Source: Rachicladosporium sp. CCFEE 5018
Taxonomy: Eukaryota; Ascomycota; Dothideomycetes; Cladosporiales; Cladosporiaceae
NCBI GenBank assembly: GCA_002077045.2
Contig: KZ111140.1
Span: 966,493-1,030,492 of the forward strand
DNA: 64,000 nt
Direction of reading: 5' to 3'
The position numbers were made by a program, and so were the translations under genes. Shown here in pieces: positions 1-9,192 of the stretch (its first letter is position 1; each line of letters starts with the position of its first letter). A model generated the notes under the pieces. That model saw nothing but the letters and a program-made list of their open reading frames with translations, did not search any database and had not been told where the DNA came from.

Positions 1-210
1 CATCGTCTGCTGAAGCGTAAGACTTCATCTACATCTTTGGGTCCACCTCAGGTCATGAAGGCACATTCTCTGCTGAAGAAGCAGTGTTCATGCCAAGCGG
101 TCAAGGGTCGGTGCAAGAAGGGGAAGATGGCGAAAGGAGCGACGCAGAAGAAGTGCGAGGAGACCGTGGAGCTTTTTGCTGCCGCGCAGCCACTTGATGT
201 TTTGGTTTGA
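1..210 (+). CDS. Possible 3' end of a gene cut by the window edge
   Basis: Frame 1 is open from the first base to a TGA at 208-210, giving 69 residues. The stretch is rich in lysine and contains four cysteines. I do not recognise a family. It could be the last exon of a gene whose start lies outside the window, or a chance open frame. Nothing downstream continues it. Confidence 0.25.
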   Translation, partial: HRLLKRKTSSTSLGPPQVMKAHSLLKKQCSCQAVKGRCKKGKMAKGATQKKCEETVELFAAAQPLDVLV

Positions 211-809
211 ATTGTACATCGAGGTACAGGCGTAACTTTGACAGGGACTGGGTGTAGTACCTGATAGCTGGTGTGGGATATGGGCGGCGTTCTTGGCACT
301 TGGGATCAGGTTGGAGGGCATGATACCAGGGGACGCTTGATATGATTGGGATGAATACTGAGGTGGCCTTGAAGCTACGACAGGGTCTAGCTAGAGAGAC
401 GGACGGTTGGCAGGTCCTCAATCCCTGACAGCATCTTCGCACTACTCCCAATGTGTAAGTCTCATCACTACTTATGTCTCGTTGAAGGTCACAGCGTGCG
501 GGCAAGCGCCATGTCATTCCTTGTCTCTTGTATATGCACCGAGCTATTCCTACTATGTTTTGATCTGCACTACTTGCTATTCCTCCCGTCGCTCAGACGA
601 GAGGTATGTGCAGTAAGCAGCTCGGCCAGTGCGAAAGTCACATGCATCACTCCTTCCATGCGTGCAATGCGCCAAGCAACATCTTCTCTACCTCACCGGA
701 TCGACGTCCCGCTGCTCACATCTCACCACCTTCAACTGCATGACTCTGGGCCTTGACGCTCATTTCGGCGCCACCACTGCGTAAGCCCAGCTGAAACAGC
801 CTCGGAGTA
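211..809. other. Gene-free stretch upstream of the first F-box-like copy
   Basis: Only short overlapping frames without a recognisable domain are present on either strand. The stretch presumably holds the promoter side of the decayed F-box-like copy at 810. I see no repeat or RNA gene in it. Confidence 0.5.
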
Positions 810-1505
810 ATGGCAGAGTTAACCGAAGCCGCCTCTAATCCGGACGCATCAGCATTGTCGTCGACGCCATCGTCTCCACACGAACAAGTCGGCGCTGCAG
901 CTCGTGTCTTCGGCATCACGGACTTATTGGACAAGATCTTGCTCGATGTCCTCATCGCGATGAATCTCTGGGAAGTCGACGATGGTCATGAAATCGCACC
1001 AATCCGATACCTCTTCGTGACCCAAAGAACGAATCGCACCTTCGCCAACGCCATCAAGACCTCGTTACCGCTTAGACAAGCCATGTTTCTCGAGCTGACA
1101 AGCTCAAGTACCGCAAAGCAGCAGGCCAACTGTTGTTTCGCTGTGGGCGAGAGAAAACTCTACCGATAGAATGTCGATGCGCCTTGTTTCCTATACGTGC
1201 ACGCCACTCGCTATAGGAACGGTAGACCGATGGCGATTGTGGCGGGCATGTACCATCGACAAGCGACCGCAGAAGAGCAACTGCGAGCTCCACGGGTGAT
1301 CGAGCAGGATGCTTTCACTCCGTCCTGGGCTGCAATGAGAGTGAGCAATACACCCTGCAAGATCAAGCTTGAGACCATGGAGCCGGATGTTTTTGGTGTC
1401 GTCCATCTTTGCGATATGGAGAATCCGACATTGGGCGAGATGCTCTCGAAGTTTTCGCAGGTGCATGATATCTATGACTGGGCAGATCAGAAGCGGCTGA
1501 TCTGA
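810..1505 (+). pseudogene. F-box-like protein, tandem copy 1, broken by an in-frame stop
   Basis: The frame starts with ATG at 810 and reads through an F-box-like segment from about residue 32 (VFGITDLLDKILL, then RTNRTFANAI and LRQAMFLEL). This matches the intact copies at 7891, 9193, 10449 and 11867. A TAG at 1167-1169 interrupts it. The same frame then stays open to TGA at 1503-1505 and still carries the family C-terminal pattern (TLGEMLSKF, compare TLGEFMESL in copy 7). No plausible intron removes the stop, and the intact copies are single-exon. The F-box segment also has a short insertion compared with its relatives. F-box proteins usually hold substrates for SCF ubiquitin ligases; that role is family knowledge. 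The copy is probably dead, or makes a 119-residue truncated protein. Confidence 0.65.
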
Positions 1506-2204
1506 CAACTTTGCTGGTCTGATGATCGAAGTGAGTTGCCACTCCAGTGTGTGTTCCTTGTCTCCAAACACAACGCTGACGCTGCGAACTCAGATCCATC
1601 AGGCGGGCAAAGATACTGCCTCAGAAGGTGCATCGCAGGATCTACATCCGTTTGGAAGCCGTAGACGTTCGGGATCCGGTGGCGAGACCGGCGGAACTCG
1701 ACGGTTGGTGTGCTCGGGTTGCTCGGAACAAATAAGCTAGCGAGGCAGCGACTACAAGACCATGCGCTGGTGCAAGGCGTGCTGAGGAGGCACTATCCAA
1801 TGCTGCACGGAGATGCCAAACAGCGATGCTGGTGTTAGTACAGCCAGCTATCAGCATAGATGGTAATACTGTGGTCTCCAGGGAGCAACACTTCTCTGAT
1901 GTAGTGATTCGCTCTCCCCGTGGTCGGGCGCCTACTCGTGCCTTCCACTTCTGCGTCGTGAGGCTCTGTTAAATCATTGCTCCACACGGAAGGTTCTTCA
2001 ATACACCTCATGTCTCCTGCTTGGTAGCTCGACAACTCATTGTCACAAACCCGACTAGACGCTCGTCTTCCACGCCGTGCGAAGGCGTTATGACGTTCGA
2101 TCTTTTACCCAGTGCAGCAACTGACGTCGGTATCGTGGATGTCATGCCAGGCAGCAAATGCACCATAGACATTTCGTCGTCAGCATCCCCGTTCGCATCG
2201 TCGC
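1506..2204. other. Gene-free stretch between decayed F-box-like copies 1 and 2
   Basis: Nothing recognisable on either strand. It probably represents the spacer and eroded 5' part of copy 2. Confidence 0.5.
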
Positions 2205-2330
2205 TCGCATCGCCTGGAAACTCACAGCCAAGCGCCCGCAGCCCGCGTGCTCGGCATCACGGAGCTGCTCGAGCACATCCTGATCTGCTTTCCCGAATCA
2301 GGATGTTCTCGACGCAGATTGAGCAGAGAT
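2205..2330 (+). pseudogene. F-box-like remnant, tandem copy 2
   Basis: Frame 2241-2295 encodes ARVLGITELLEHILICF, closely matching the start of the F-box-like segment in copy 1 (ARVFGITDLLDKILL) and copy 4 (KVFGITELTEAILL). The second half of the F-box and the C-terminal region cannot be found downstream. No in-frame ATG lies between the upstream stop (near 2166) and this motif. It is a fragment of the same tandem family, in the same orientation as its neighbours. Confidence 0.5.
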
Positions 2331-2788
2331 AGCGCAGCGAAGCCGGTAGAACTCAGTCGGCAACCTTCGCGGCACCCGTCTCCCCTGTGCTCGTCTGACT
2401 TGTCAATCGTGCTCGCACCAGCGCAATTGCAGCGCTTATGTGCAAGACGACTGCTTTCTTGAGAGGCTCAAGAGCGTTTCGAGAAGATAGAGCCTGCCAT
2501 GAGCTAGCCTCTCCAACAAGACGCATGCTGAGATTTGCTCTGATGGGTGATGTTGTAGAAGCACAGGAAAGTCTGTAAATTTTCGGAGGAGCGATGGTGA
2601 TAAAGCTTGACATATGTCCGGTTCGCCGCACTGTATCATACCTTCCTCGTGATCTTCTGCCAAGCTTCGTAGCATCGCGCCCGAGACTTTGTCTTTCTTC
2701 GAGATCGTGCGTCTCTCCCGCTTGACAGCACCTCGTAGCTCACCAGAGTCTTCAACAAAGCAATCTCCGCCTTCACACAGAATCCAGT
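2331..2788. other. Spacer between F-box-like copies 2 and 3
   Basis: I find no protein match to the family or to anything else here. It may contain eroded sequence of copy 2. Confidence 0.4.
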
Positions 2789-3509
2789 ATGGGGCAATAT
2801 CGTACCAAGCCAGGCTTCACCGTTATCGTCAACCTGCCCAAAGCGCCACCACACGAGACCACCTTCCACGCAGCCTCGAATGCCTCCTCTCTGGACAATC
2901 AGCGCAGTGCTGCAGAGCGCGTCCTCGACTTTTCAGAGCTCCTCGCGATGATTCTGCTTCAGATTGCGCTTGCGGACGAGCCACATGGGATCATCCAGCT
3001 CTTCCGGCTTCAGAGAGTCAACCGACACTTCGCTCGTGCAATCGAAGGATCAAGTCTCCTGCGCAGAGCTATATTCCTATCACACAACTCCAGTGACGGG
3101 GGTAGCTTGATCCCCAATCCCTGCCTCGCGCGAGGCAGAGCGTGCGAGCTCTTCAGTCGACTGCACAGGTACAGGCTTTCATCAGTGCAAATATTGCTGA
3201 GGACTTGGTGCTCGTAACAATCGCCATACTCGCCAGCTTCGACATTATCGACAGGACACAATTGATCGACTCGTTCAAGCCGCGGAGAGCCAGTCTTGGT
3301 CGAAGATGGTGGTTGCGAGCAAGCCTTGCCAGGTCGAGCTCGTGACAGTGCGTATGGCATGCGATCACGAGCCTAACAGGGGCCCCGTCTGTGTACAGGG
3401 TACTTCGACACTCGGCAATGTCATTCGCAAGTACCTCGAGTTGGTCAAAATCGAACTGGCGGAGCCACACGACCCATGGTACCGCTTGACCCGTGGTAGC
3501 GGCGCGTGA
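2789..3509 (+). pseudogene. F-box-like protein, tandem copy 3, frameshifted
   Basis: ATG at 2789 opens a frame with an F-box-like segment from about residue 44 (VLDFSELLAMILLQ, then FRLQRVNRHFARAIEGS and LLRRAIFLS), strongly like copy 6 (LLQRVNRQFADTIAGS). This frame ends at 3217. Family-like C-terminal sequence continues in two other frames: a hydrophobic strand region near 3190-3245, and then SWSKMVVASKPCQVEL with TLGNVIRKYLEL to a TGA at 3507-3509, matching the SWQK and TLGEFMESL blocks of copy 7. At least two frame changes are therefore needed. The tail ends 28 bases before the 3' end of the convergent p34/Irc6 gene. Confidence 0.6.
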
Positions 3510-3536
3510 ACTTTGGGTAGGGATCTCGGCTTCATC

Positions 3537-4466
3537 TCAATCTGGTACACTACCACGACTCATGGCACCCATATCGCGACCCATCAGCTCCTGCACAGCC
3601 TTCGCAGCAGCCTTCTTCCTCTGCGCGATCGGCAAGTCGGCACTCTGCTCGCGCACAGCAAGCAGCTTGCCCATCATGAAATCCAGATCGTCGACTTCGG
3701 CCGCCTGATCTTGCACAACGTGATCGACATCAGGCGCATCGCCATCAGTGGAGGAAACGGAATCGGAGGCAAGGAGAGAGGTCTTCAGGCCGAACAGCTC
3801 GGCAGTGAACTCGGCTTCGTTCTTGCCGAGGATATCGAGGCTACCAATGGAGTCGTCGTCGGGCTCTTCACCAAAATCAAGTTCTTCGTCCTCGTCACCA
3901 CCAGTGCCAGACCAGTCGTTCGTCTCCAGTGCTTCTTTCAATCGCTCGAAACCCTGCTTTTCTCCGAACTCATTAATGCCCTTGGCTCCATAGTCCACGA
4001 GCTCAAAGCCATAGTCCATGCACGCATCGTCCAGACTCGCTCGTTGATCCTCTGTCATCGAGCCTTCATTACTTGTCATGCCCACGGCAAGCATGACGCC
4101 ACTCTGTCCAAACCCACTATGCTCATTCACCACGGCTTGTACAACTTTCATCGTCTTCTCGGCGGTCTCCCTCGAGTCTCCGTCAACTGCATGCCCGAAG
4201 CAGTACACCCATGCTCCCACAGCCTGCACCACCTGTTTCGCCTCAGGTCGCAGGAACTCCGTCTGCCATTCATCGATGTCGGCGATCTCATCTATCCATA
4301 TCGGAACCGTTGCATTGTAATATTGGGTTTTGATATCCCATTCGTGGGTTACGCCAGCGAGTGATCCGGAGGAATTGGGAGGAGGAACGGAGCCGGTAAG
4401 GTCTGTGAGTAGCTTGGCGAAAGGATTAGACGGTGAGCCAAGAAGGAGGAGACGGGGTGTGGGCAT
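3537..4466 (-). CDS. IRC6: Alpha/gamma-adaptin-binding protein p34 (AAGAB/Irc6 family)
   Basis: This is a single-exon protein of 309 residues. The N-terminus has a degenerate P-loop (LLLGSPSNPFAKLL), as expected of the pseudo-GTPase domain of AAGAB/Irc6. A strongly acidic middle follows, with runs of D and E around residues 185-205. The conserved C-terminal helix carries DDLDFMMGKLLAVRE and KAAAKAVQELMG, which is the family hallmark. Family members act as chaperones for assembly of the AP-1 and AP-2 clathrin adaptors in the cytosol. The ATG at 4466 is the natural start because the P-loop-like strand begins immediately after it. It lies tail-to-tail with F-box-like copy 3. A TCACGTGA palindrome at 4547-4554 followed by TGACGTC lies about 80 bases upstream and is a plausible promoter element. 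Confidence 0.85.
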   Translation of the reverse strand: MPTPRLLLLGSPSNPFAKLLTDLTGSVPPPNSSGSLAGVTHEWDIKTQYYNATVPIWIDEIADIDEWQTEFLRPEAKQVVQAVGAWVYCFGHAVDGDSRETAEKTMKVVQAVVNEHSGFGQSGVMLAVGMTSNEGSMTEDQRASLDDACMDYGFELVDYGAKGINEFGEKQGFERLKEALETNDWSGTGGDEDEELDFGEEPDDDSIGSLDILGKNEAEFTAELFGLKTSLLASDSVSSTDGDAPDVDHVVQDQAAEVDDLDFMMGKLLAVREQSADLPIAQRKKAAAKAVQELMGRDMGAMSRGSVPD

Positions 4467-4881
4467 CGCGGAAGAAAGTGATTCACATGGCTGTGGATAC
4501 GAAAACTGTAGATAGAGGGAATGGATAGAATGAAGTCAAATCCACATCACGTGACGTCGAAATGACAATGCTGGACTACATCGGCTGGACAGCTCGCACT
4601 GCAGACTTTTGCGCTGCCACAACTTATCGCTACGCTACCTCCTTGCGTCCAACCAGTGGCGCTTTATTGCCGGGCGCTTTCTGCGCAGCCCTCGCTGTGC
4701 TGCTTCCGCGTGCCAATGGATCGATGACTCGACCGCTCTGATCCTGGACTTCAGGGCGCGGCTAGTCTCTCCCTTCGGCCATATCCAGTCCGGTGTGTCA
4801 ATGCCATCCGGTGTTGCGTTTCCCATATCGTGCTCCAGACTGGGCTCCATTAACCTTCGTCATGTCCTGCTTATGCGTGCC
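4467..4881. other. Spacer with promoter of the p34/Irc6 gene
   Basis: No gene is seen. The stretch carries the TCACGTGA palindrome at 4547-4554 and the 3' flank of SmD3. Short frames here are unrelated to known families. Confidence 0.4.
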
Positions 4882-5416
4882 CTAACCCCGTGCGCCTCTT
4901 CCTGTGCCTCGTGCCCGGTTCACCGTCGCTCTTCCTCTCGCCAAACCGACACCACGACCTCGAGTATTCCGTGCCCGGAACATCGGCGCATTCCTGTATC
5001 GATGTCAGTCCTGTAGTCGACGTAGTCTTCTTCGTCCACAGTCCTACCTCAACATATCCGGCACAATGAATAACCTTACATGCGAGCCCCGAATGTAGAC
5101 CCGGTCCAGATGTGTGACTCGGCCGTCACGTTGTGTGACGTTGATGTTCTCCAGCTGTACGTTCATGTTGTCCTCCGCTGCCCAGACTGTTAGCTTCACA
5201 TTTTGGGTTCGATACGTCTGGCAAATTTGCACACCCTCAATCAACTTCCCCCGATACGTCTGCCCGCTCGTGATCTCGACTGTGACTTGGTGACCCTGCG
5301 TTTGCAATCAGCTGCGATCCTCTTGTAAGCACAAGGCAGTTCGCGAGTGATTGGAGCGTTGTACTTACGGTGGCCTCGTTGAGGAGCTTGATCGGGATGC
5401 CGATTGTGGACGTCAT
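4882..5416 (-). CDS. SMD3: Small nuclear ribonucleoprotein Sm D3
   Basis: There are four exons on the minus strand: 5416-5369, 5295-5235, 5177-5048 and 4993-4882, joined by introns of 73, 57 and 54 bases, coding for 116 residues. Exon 1 gives the SmD3 N-terminus (GIPIKLLNEAT). Exons 2-3 give Sm1 (GHQVTVEITSGQTYRGKL, then AEDNMNV) and Sm2 (DRVYIRGSHVRLFIVPDM). Exon 4 gives an RG-rich tail (NAPMFRARNTRGRGVGLARG) typical of SmD3 and a target for arginine methylation in relatives. SmD3 is a core component of the Sm ring of spliceosomal snRNPs. Splice ends are GTAAGT, GTGTGC and GTAGGA donors with CAG acceptors. Intron 2 is a multiple of three and has no in-frame stop, so its retention would insert 19 residues in the middle of the Sm fold. 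The gene is head-to-head with PFA3. Confidence 0.9.
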
Positions 5417-5790
5417 GGTTGCGAAGTGTGCAGGTGGAACCGTGCTTCCAGGAACGAACAATGGTGGTTCAAGGTGGCTACTTAGTGGTTCTACAGAGCG
5501 TCAAGAAGTCCAACTTCATTCACTCCAGGTCGAAGCTTGGCAAACGCTACGCTCAATTGGGACTGTTGCGACACGCGGACCTCCATCGCATTCGCCATGC
5601 CCTTTCCCAGGGCTTCCACCTTCCTTATCCTACTTTCTTGACTTTAGCGACGATCTTACTAGCGATTAATTGGATATTCGGCCCATTCGAGCGCGATAGC
5701 ACCACAGCCAAGACCTAGATTACGACAGGAGTCCACGATACCTCGACACCTAGTTGCATCGAGTTGGCAGACATGGCGTAATCTACCGGC
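5417..5790. promoter_or_regulatory. Bidirectional promoter region SMD3 / PFA3
   Basis: These 374 bases separate the divergent starts of SMD3 (minus) and PFA3 (plus). No gene or clear TATA box is seen. Short frames here do not resemble known proteins. Confidence 0.4.
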
Positions 5791-7479
5791 ATGGCCACGT
5801 TAGCATCCGACTCTCCATCCCGCAGTCCACCTTTCCACCGCCGCCGAAAGAGCTGGGCTCGCCGGATCGAGCGGGCCTGCTGCCAAACGCTCTCATACTT
5901 CCCTCTTCTCTTTGTCTACGGCTTGACCTCTTGGGCTATCTGGGTCGAGGTCAAGGTTAGCATACTGCATAAGCATGTTTGGGTTGGATACTTCGAGGCA
6001 GTGCTGGGCATTGCCTTGTACGGGTTGGCGGTAGTCAGCTACAGCGTGGCAGTGTTCACGGATCCTGGATCACCTCTGGACGCAAGGGAGGATGTTGCTG
6101 GAAAGCGGAAGGCAGGTGAATATGAGGGACTGCCAACATTCGAGACCGAGACAGGGGAGCAGCAAGCAGGTATTGCATCAGTGACTGCGAAATCGAGTGG
6201 CAAGCAGAGGTATTGTAAGAAGTGCCAAACGCTGAAGCCGGATCGATCGCACCACTGTTCATCATGTGGGAAGTGTGTGCTGAAGATGGACCACCACTGC
6301 CCCTGGCTCGTGACTTGTGCTGGACTACGCAACTACAAGCCCTTCTTGCTCTTCTTGATCTACACCTCCCTCTACTGCTGGGTCTGCTTCGCTGTCAGCG
6401 CTGGCTGGGTTTGGGCCGCGATTGTCGACAACGTACAGATGGACGAGGGGTTCGCAGTGGTCAATACGATCATGCTGGCTGTGATTGGAGGTATCATCGG
6501 GATCGTACTATCTGGCTTCACGGGCTGGCACATCTATCTTGCAGTGACTGGGCAGACGACAATCGAGAGTCTGGAGAAGACGCGCTACTTGAGTCCGCTG
6601 AAGGAGAACATGTCACAGCAACTCAGGCACCGTTCTGAACGACGTTATTTGGACCAGGAAGGTGGTGATAGGGACAACGAGGAGTTGACCCTGACGGAGC
6701 ATCTGAAGGAGATTCACGCCAATGCTCTGCCTGGTGTACTCCGCCCAGAGGAAGGCGAGTCGCGGCTATCGGCGACACCTTCGCCAGGGATTGGTTCAGG
6801 CACGGAGTCACCCGCACACACTAGCATGCGCCGATCATATGCCTCCATGGAAGCTCAACGCGAGCAAGACCGCTACGATGCCTACCTCGACGAGCAAGAC
6901 AGCGAAAAGCTCCCGAACGCTTTCGACATCGGCTGGAAGCGTAATCTCCTGCACCTCTTCGGCGAAGTGCCATTGCTTTGGTTCTTACCAGTCTGCAACA
7001 CCACAGGCGATGGCTGGCAGTGGGACGTCTCGCCCGACTGGATCTCGGCGCGCGATGCTGTGTCGAGAGAGCGCACAGAACGGATGAGTCAGCGTACGCA
7101 GTGGCAGGACCAGCCGTCCACAGCACCAGGCTTTGGACCACCCCGGGGCAGAGATCTTCGCTGGCAGCCTGGGAAAGGTTTCACAGCTCCTCCACAAGCT
7201 CCACCGCCTCGTATGGACTCAAATCTTGCTTTCGGGGCTACGCCGGCTTCGTACGCGTCGAATGGAATGCAGATGCAGTCGCTCGATCGGCGACAAGCAG
7301 AGGAGAGCCCGGACGGATATGACACTAGCAGTGACGAGGAGCTGCGAAAAGTGCACAAGCCTCAAGGTAACACAGCCAATTGGAACGATCTGCCTGAGGA
7401 CTTCCTGGCGCCGAAGAGAGGCGATGGCAGAGGAGTGAGAGAAAGAAGTCGAAGTCGAGGGAGGCGGAAAGGCGACTAA
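5791..7479 (+). CDS. PFA3: DHHC palmitoyltransferase, Pfa3-like
   Basis: This is a single exon coding for 562 residues. Hydrophobic segments are near residues 32-52 and 68-90, then a cysteine-rich domain at about 135-187 contains RYCKKCQTLKPDRSHHC and the active-site DHHC within MDHHCPWL at about 167-170. Two further membrane segments follow (FLLFLIYTSLYCW; IMLAVIGGIIGIVLSGF). After these comes a TTxE motif (GQTTIESLE) and the Pfa3-type NAFDIGWKRNLLHLFG. The enzyme transfers palmitate to cysteines of substrate proteins; yeast Pfa3 modifies Vac8 at the vacuole. The long C-terminal tail is low-complexity and ends in an RS-rich stretch. The start at 5791 gives a basic N-terminus before the first membrane segment. 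Confidence 0.85.
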   Translation: MATLASDSPSRSPPFHRRRKSWARRIERACCQTLSYFPLLFVYGLTSWAIWVEVKVSILHKHVWVGYFEAVLGIALYGLAVVSYSVAVFTDPGSPLDAREDVAGKRKAGEYEGLPTFETETGEQQAGIASVTAKSSGKQRYCKKCQTLKPDRSHHCSSCGKCVLKMDHHCPWLVTCAGLRNYKPFLLFLIYTSLYCWVCFAVSAGWVWAAIVDNVQMDEGFAVVNTIMLAVIGGIIGIVLSGFTGWHIYLAVTGQTTIESLEKTRYLSPLKENMSQQLRHRSERRYLDQEGGDRDNEELTLTEHLKEIHANALPGVLRPEEGESRLSATPSPGIGSGTESPAHTSMRRSYASMEAQREQDRYDAYLDEQDSEKLPNAFDIGWKRNLLHLFGEVPLLWFLPVCNTTGDGWQWDVSPDWISARDAVSRERTERMSQRTQWQDQPSTAPGFGPPRGRDLRWQPGKGFTAPPQAPPPRMDSNLAFGATPASYASNGMQMQSLDRRQAEESPDGYDTSSDEELRKVHKPQGNTANWNDLPEDFLAPKRGDGRGVRERSRSRGRRKGD

Positions 7480-7890
7480 GGCATGTATTGATTTCGATTT
7501 CCGAAGTGCATTCCCATCACTTTCATGTCTTTCACGTCGGCCTGAAGGTGGTTCACTACGCTTTCTCGCTCTCATATTGCGACGCTGTGCTGTCATGGAA
7601 ACAATCTGAGCGCACCAACGGTGTCGACTTACGGACACCTGGCTCGGCTGAAGATTCCTCACGTGACTGCGCTATGAAGGAAACAGTGATGATCTCCACC
7701 GGTGAAGTGAGGGATTATAGGCGAAGTGAGACGTGCGTTGTCACACGGCATTCATCGACAGGGTTTTCTCACCTACTTCTCTATACCCACGACTGCAGGG
7801 GTTATACAGTAGCTGGATGAAGTCATAGGTACCTCTCTGCATCGGAATCATAACACTTCAAGCAGACGCTGATCGCAACCCAGCAACACG
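7480..7890. other. Spacer between PFA3 and F-box-like copy 4
   Basis: No gene recognised. It contains TCACGTGAC at 7659-7667 and presumably the promoter of the F-box-like gene at 7891. Confidence 0.4.
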
Positions 7891-8883
7891 ATGGCGTCTC
7901 CTGTTGACAACCACGCTATGGACGATACCGCACATACTGCTCTCACGACCTATGCCGCGGGAGTGACCAGTCACGACAGCAATACTGTGTGCGAAGCCAT
8001 GGACTCCGAGGCTGCTGTAGCGCGCACTAGTATGACGGGCGAGGTTGTCACAAAAGCATCTCCTGCAGGTCCCAGCGGCCGCAAGCGCAAGGGATCAGCT
8101 CCTTGCAACGCGATGGCACAGCTCAAAGCTCCCAGCAGAGTCATCAAGACACGAAGCGTTGCGGCCCGTGAAAGCTACCTCAAGTCCTGCAAACCAGCGC
8201 AAAAAGTCTTCGGCATCACAGAGCTCACGGAGGCGATCTTACTTAAAGGCTTGACGATGCAGAAGCTCTATCAGCTGAAGCGGGTGAACCGCTTCTTCAA
8301 GACCACGATCGAGTGCTCGGTGCAGCTTAGGAAGGTCATGTTCCTTGAGTCGCACGGCGAGGAAAATCATCCGAATCCGAGGGCTTTCACGTCGTTCAAC
8401 CCTCTGCTGCTGCATCCTCAGGGGCTGGGTAAAGTCCGGAAACACTGCCATGATGACCCGGTACCTTCGAACGAAATGAATGCCGAGATTTATCTTGCCT
8501 ACACACCAATCCCTGAGTTCGGCAGAAGTACTGGGGGACCTTCGACGTATGTTGGGAGGTTTCAGATGTCCGGTGACTGCGTCGAGAACCAGCTTGCAGG
8601 CTTGGATAATTCGAGCGAGGAATGCTCTGTTCAGTCCTGGAAGCGGACGCGAGTCAGTGCTTGGTCGATGCCGGTACATGTCTGCGTCTGGGTCACGCTG
8701 ATGAGGTGCGAATTCATCGTGCTTCCTGCAGATAGCACATTGTACGATCTGGTGTGCAGGGTGTATGAGAGTCGATATGGAGATGTTGGAAGCGAGCTGA
8801 TCGAGGGGAGTCGCGGAGTACACTTCAAGCCGTTGCCTGACTGGTGGGTAGCGAGGTTTGGACGAATGCATTGGCGAAGATGA
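7891..8883 (+). CDS. F-box-like protein, tandem copy 4
   Basis: This is a single exon of 330 residues. A Ser/Thr/Ala-rich N-terminus with a basic patch (GRKRKG near residue 64) precedes an F-box-like segment at about residues 105-155: VFGITELTEAILLKGL, YQLKRVNRFFKTTIECS and LRKVMFLES. This has the L..L...IL, RV.r.F and final L..f pattern of an F-box. The C-terminal region contains FNPLLL and an aromatic-rich tail but no recognised repeat domain. F-box proteins recruit targets to SCF ubiquitin ligases; a substrate cannot be inferred. It is the first intact member after the housekeeping island and the longest. The ATG follows a short leader with no upstream in-frame alternative. Confidence 0.7.
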   Translation: MASPVDNHAMDDTAHTALTTYAAGVTSHDSNTVCEAMDSEAAVARTSMTGEVVTKASPAGPSGRKRKGSAPCNAMAQLKAPSRVIKTRSVAARESYLKSCKPAQKVFGITELTEAILLKGLTMQKLYQLKRVNRFFKTTIECSVQLRKVMFLESHGEENHPNPRAFTSFNPLLLHPQGLGKVRKHCHDDPVPSNEMNAEIYLAYTPIPEFGRSTGGPSTYVGRFQMSGDCVENQLAGLDNSSEECSVQSWKRTRVSAWSMPVHVCVWVTLMRCEFIVLPADSTLYDLVCRVYESRYGDVGSELIEGSRGVHFKPLPDWWVARFGRMHWRR

Positions 8884-9192
8884 TGTTGGCACATTGGGTC
8901 ACCTTACACGGAAAGAGAGCAAAGGTCTTCCGAGGTCTCGGTCGCGCCTGCCGTCTATGCAGACACACAAATGGCAAATTCCAGCGGACCCCGTGTCAAT
9001 CACACTGCTGCTCCATCAAGACCACACAACGCACACCACAAGCACCCTAGTGACGGAAGTCTTCTGATCTTCGATCAAGATTGGTCAGTATCACACAACC
9101 TTGCATGCTGATTCCTGCATACCACATACTGATCCTGCACAGTTGAGCACAGATTCTGCATCGGTCAAACACTCCTTCTCTCAGTGCCCAAT
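8884..9192. other. Spacer between F-box-like copies 4 and 5
   Basis: No gene or RNA seen; it probably holds the copy 4 terminator and copy 5 promoter. Confidence 0.4.

Noticed and set aside
3513..4364. 283-codon open frame antisense to the p34/Irc6 gene
   Set aside because: The minus-strand product matches a known family over its full length, while the plus frame matches nothing.
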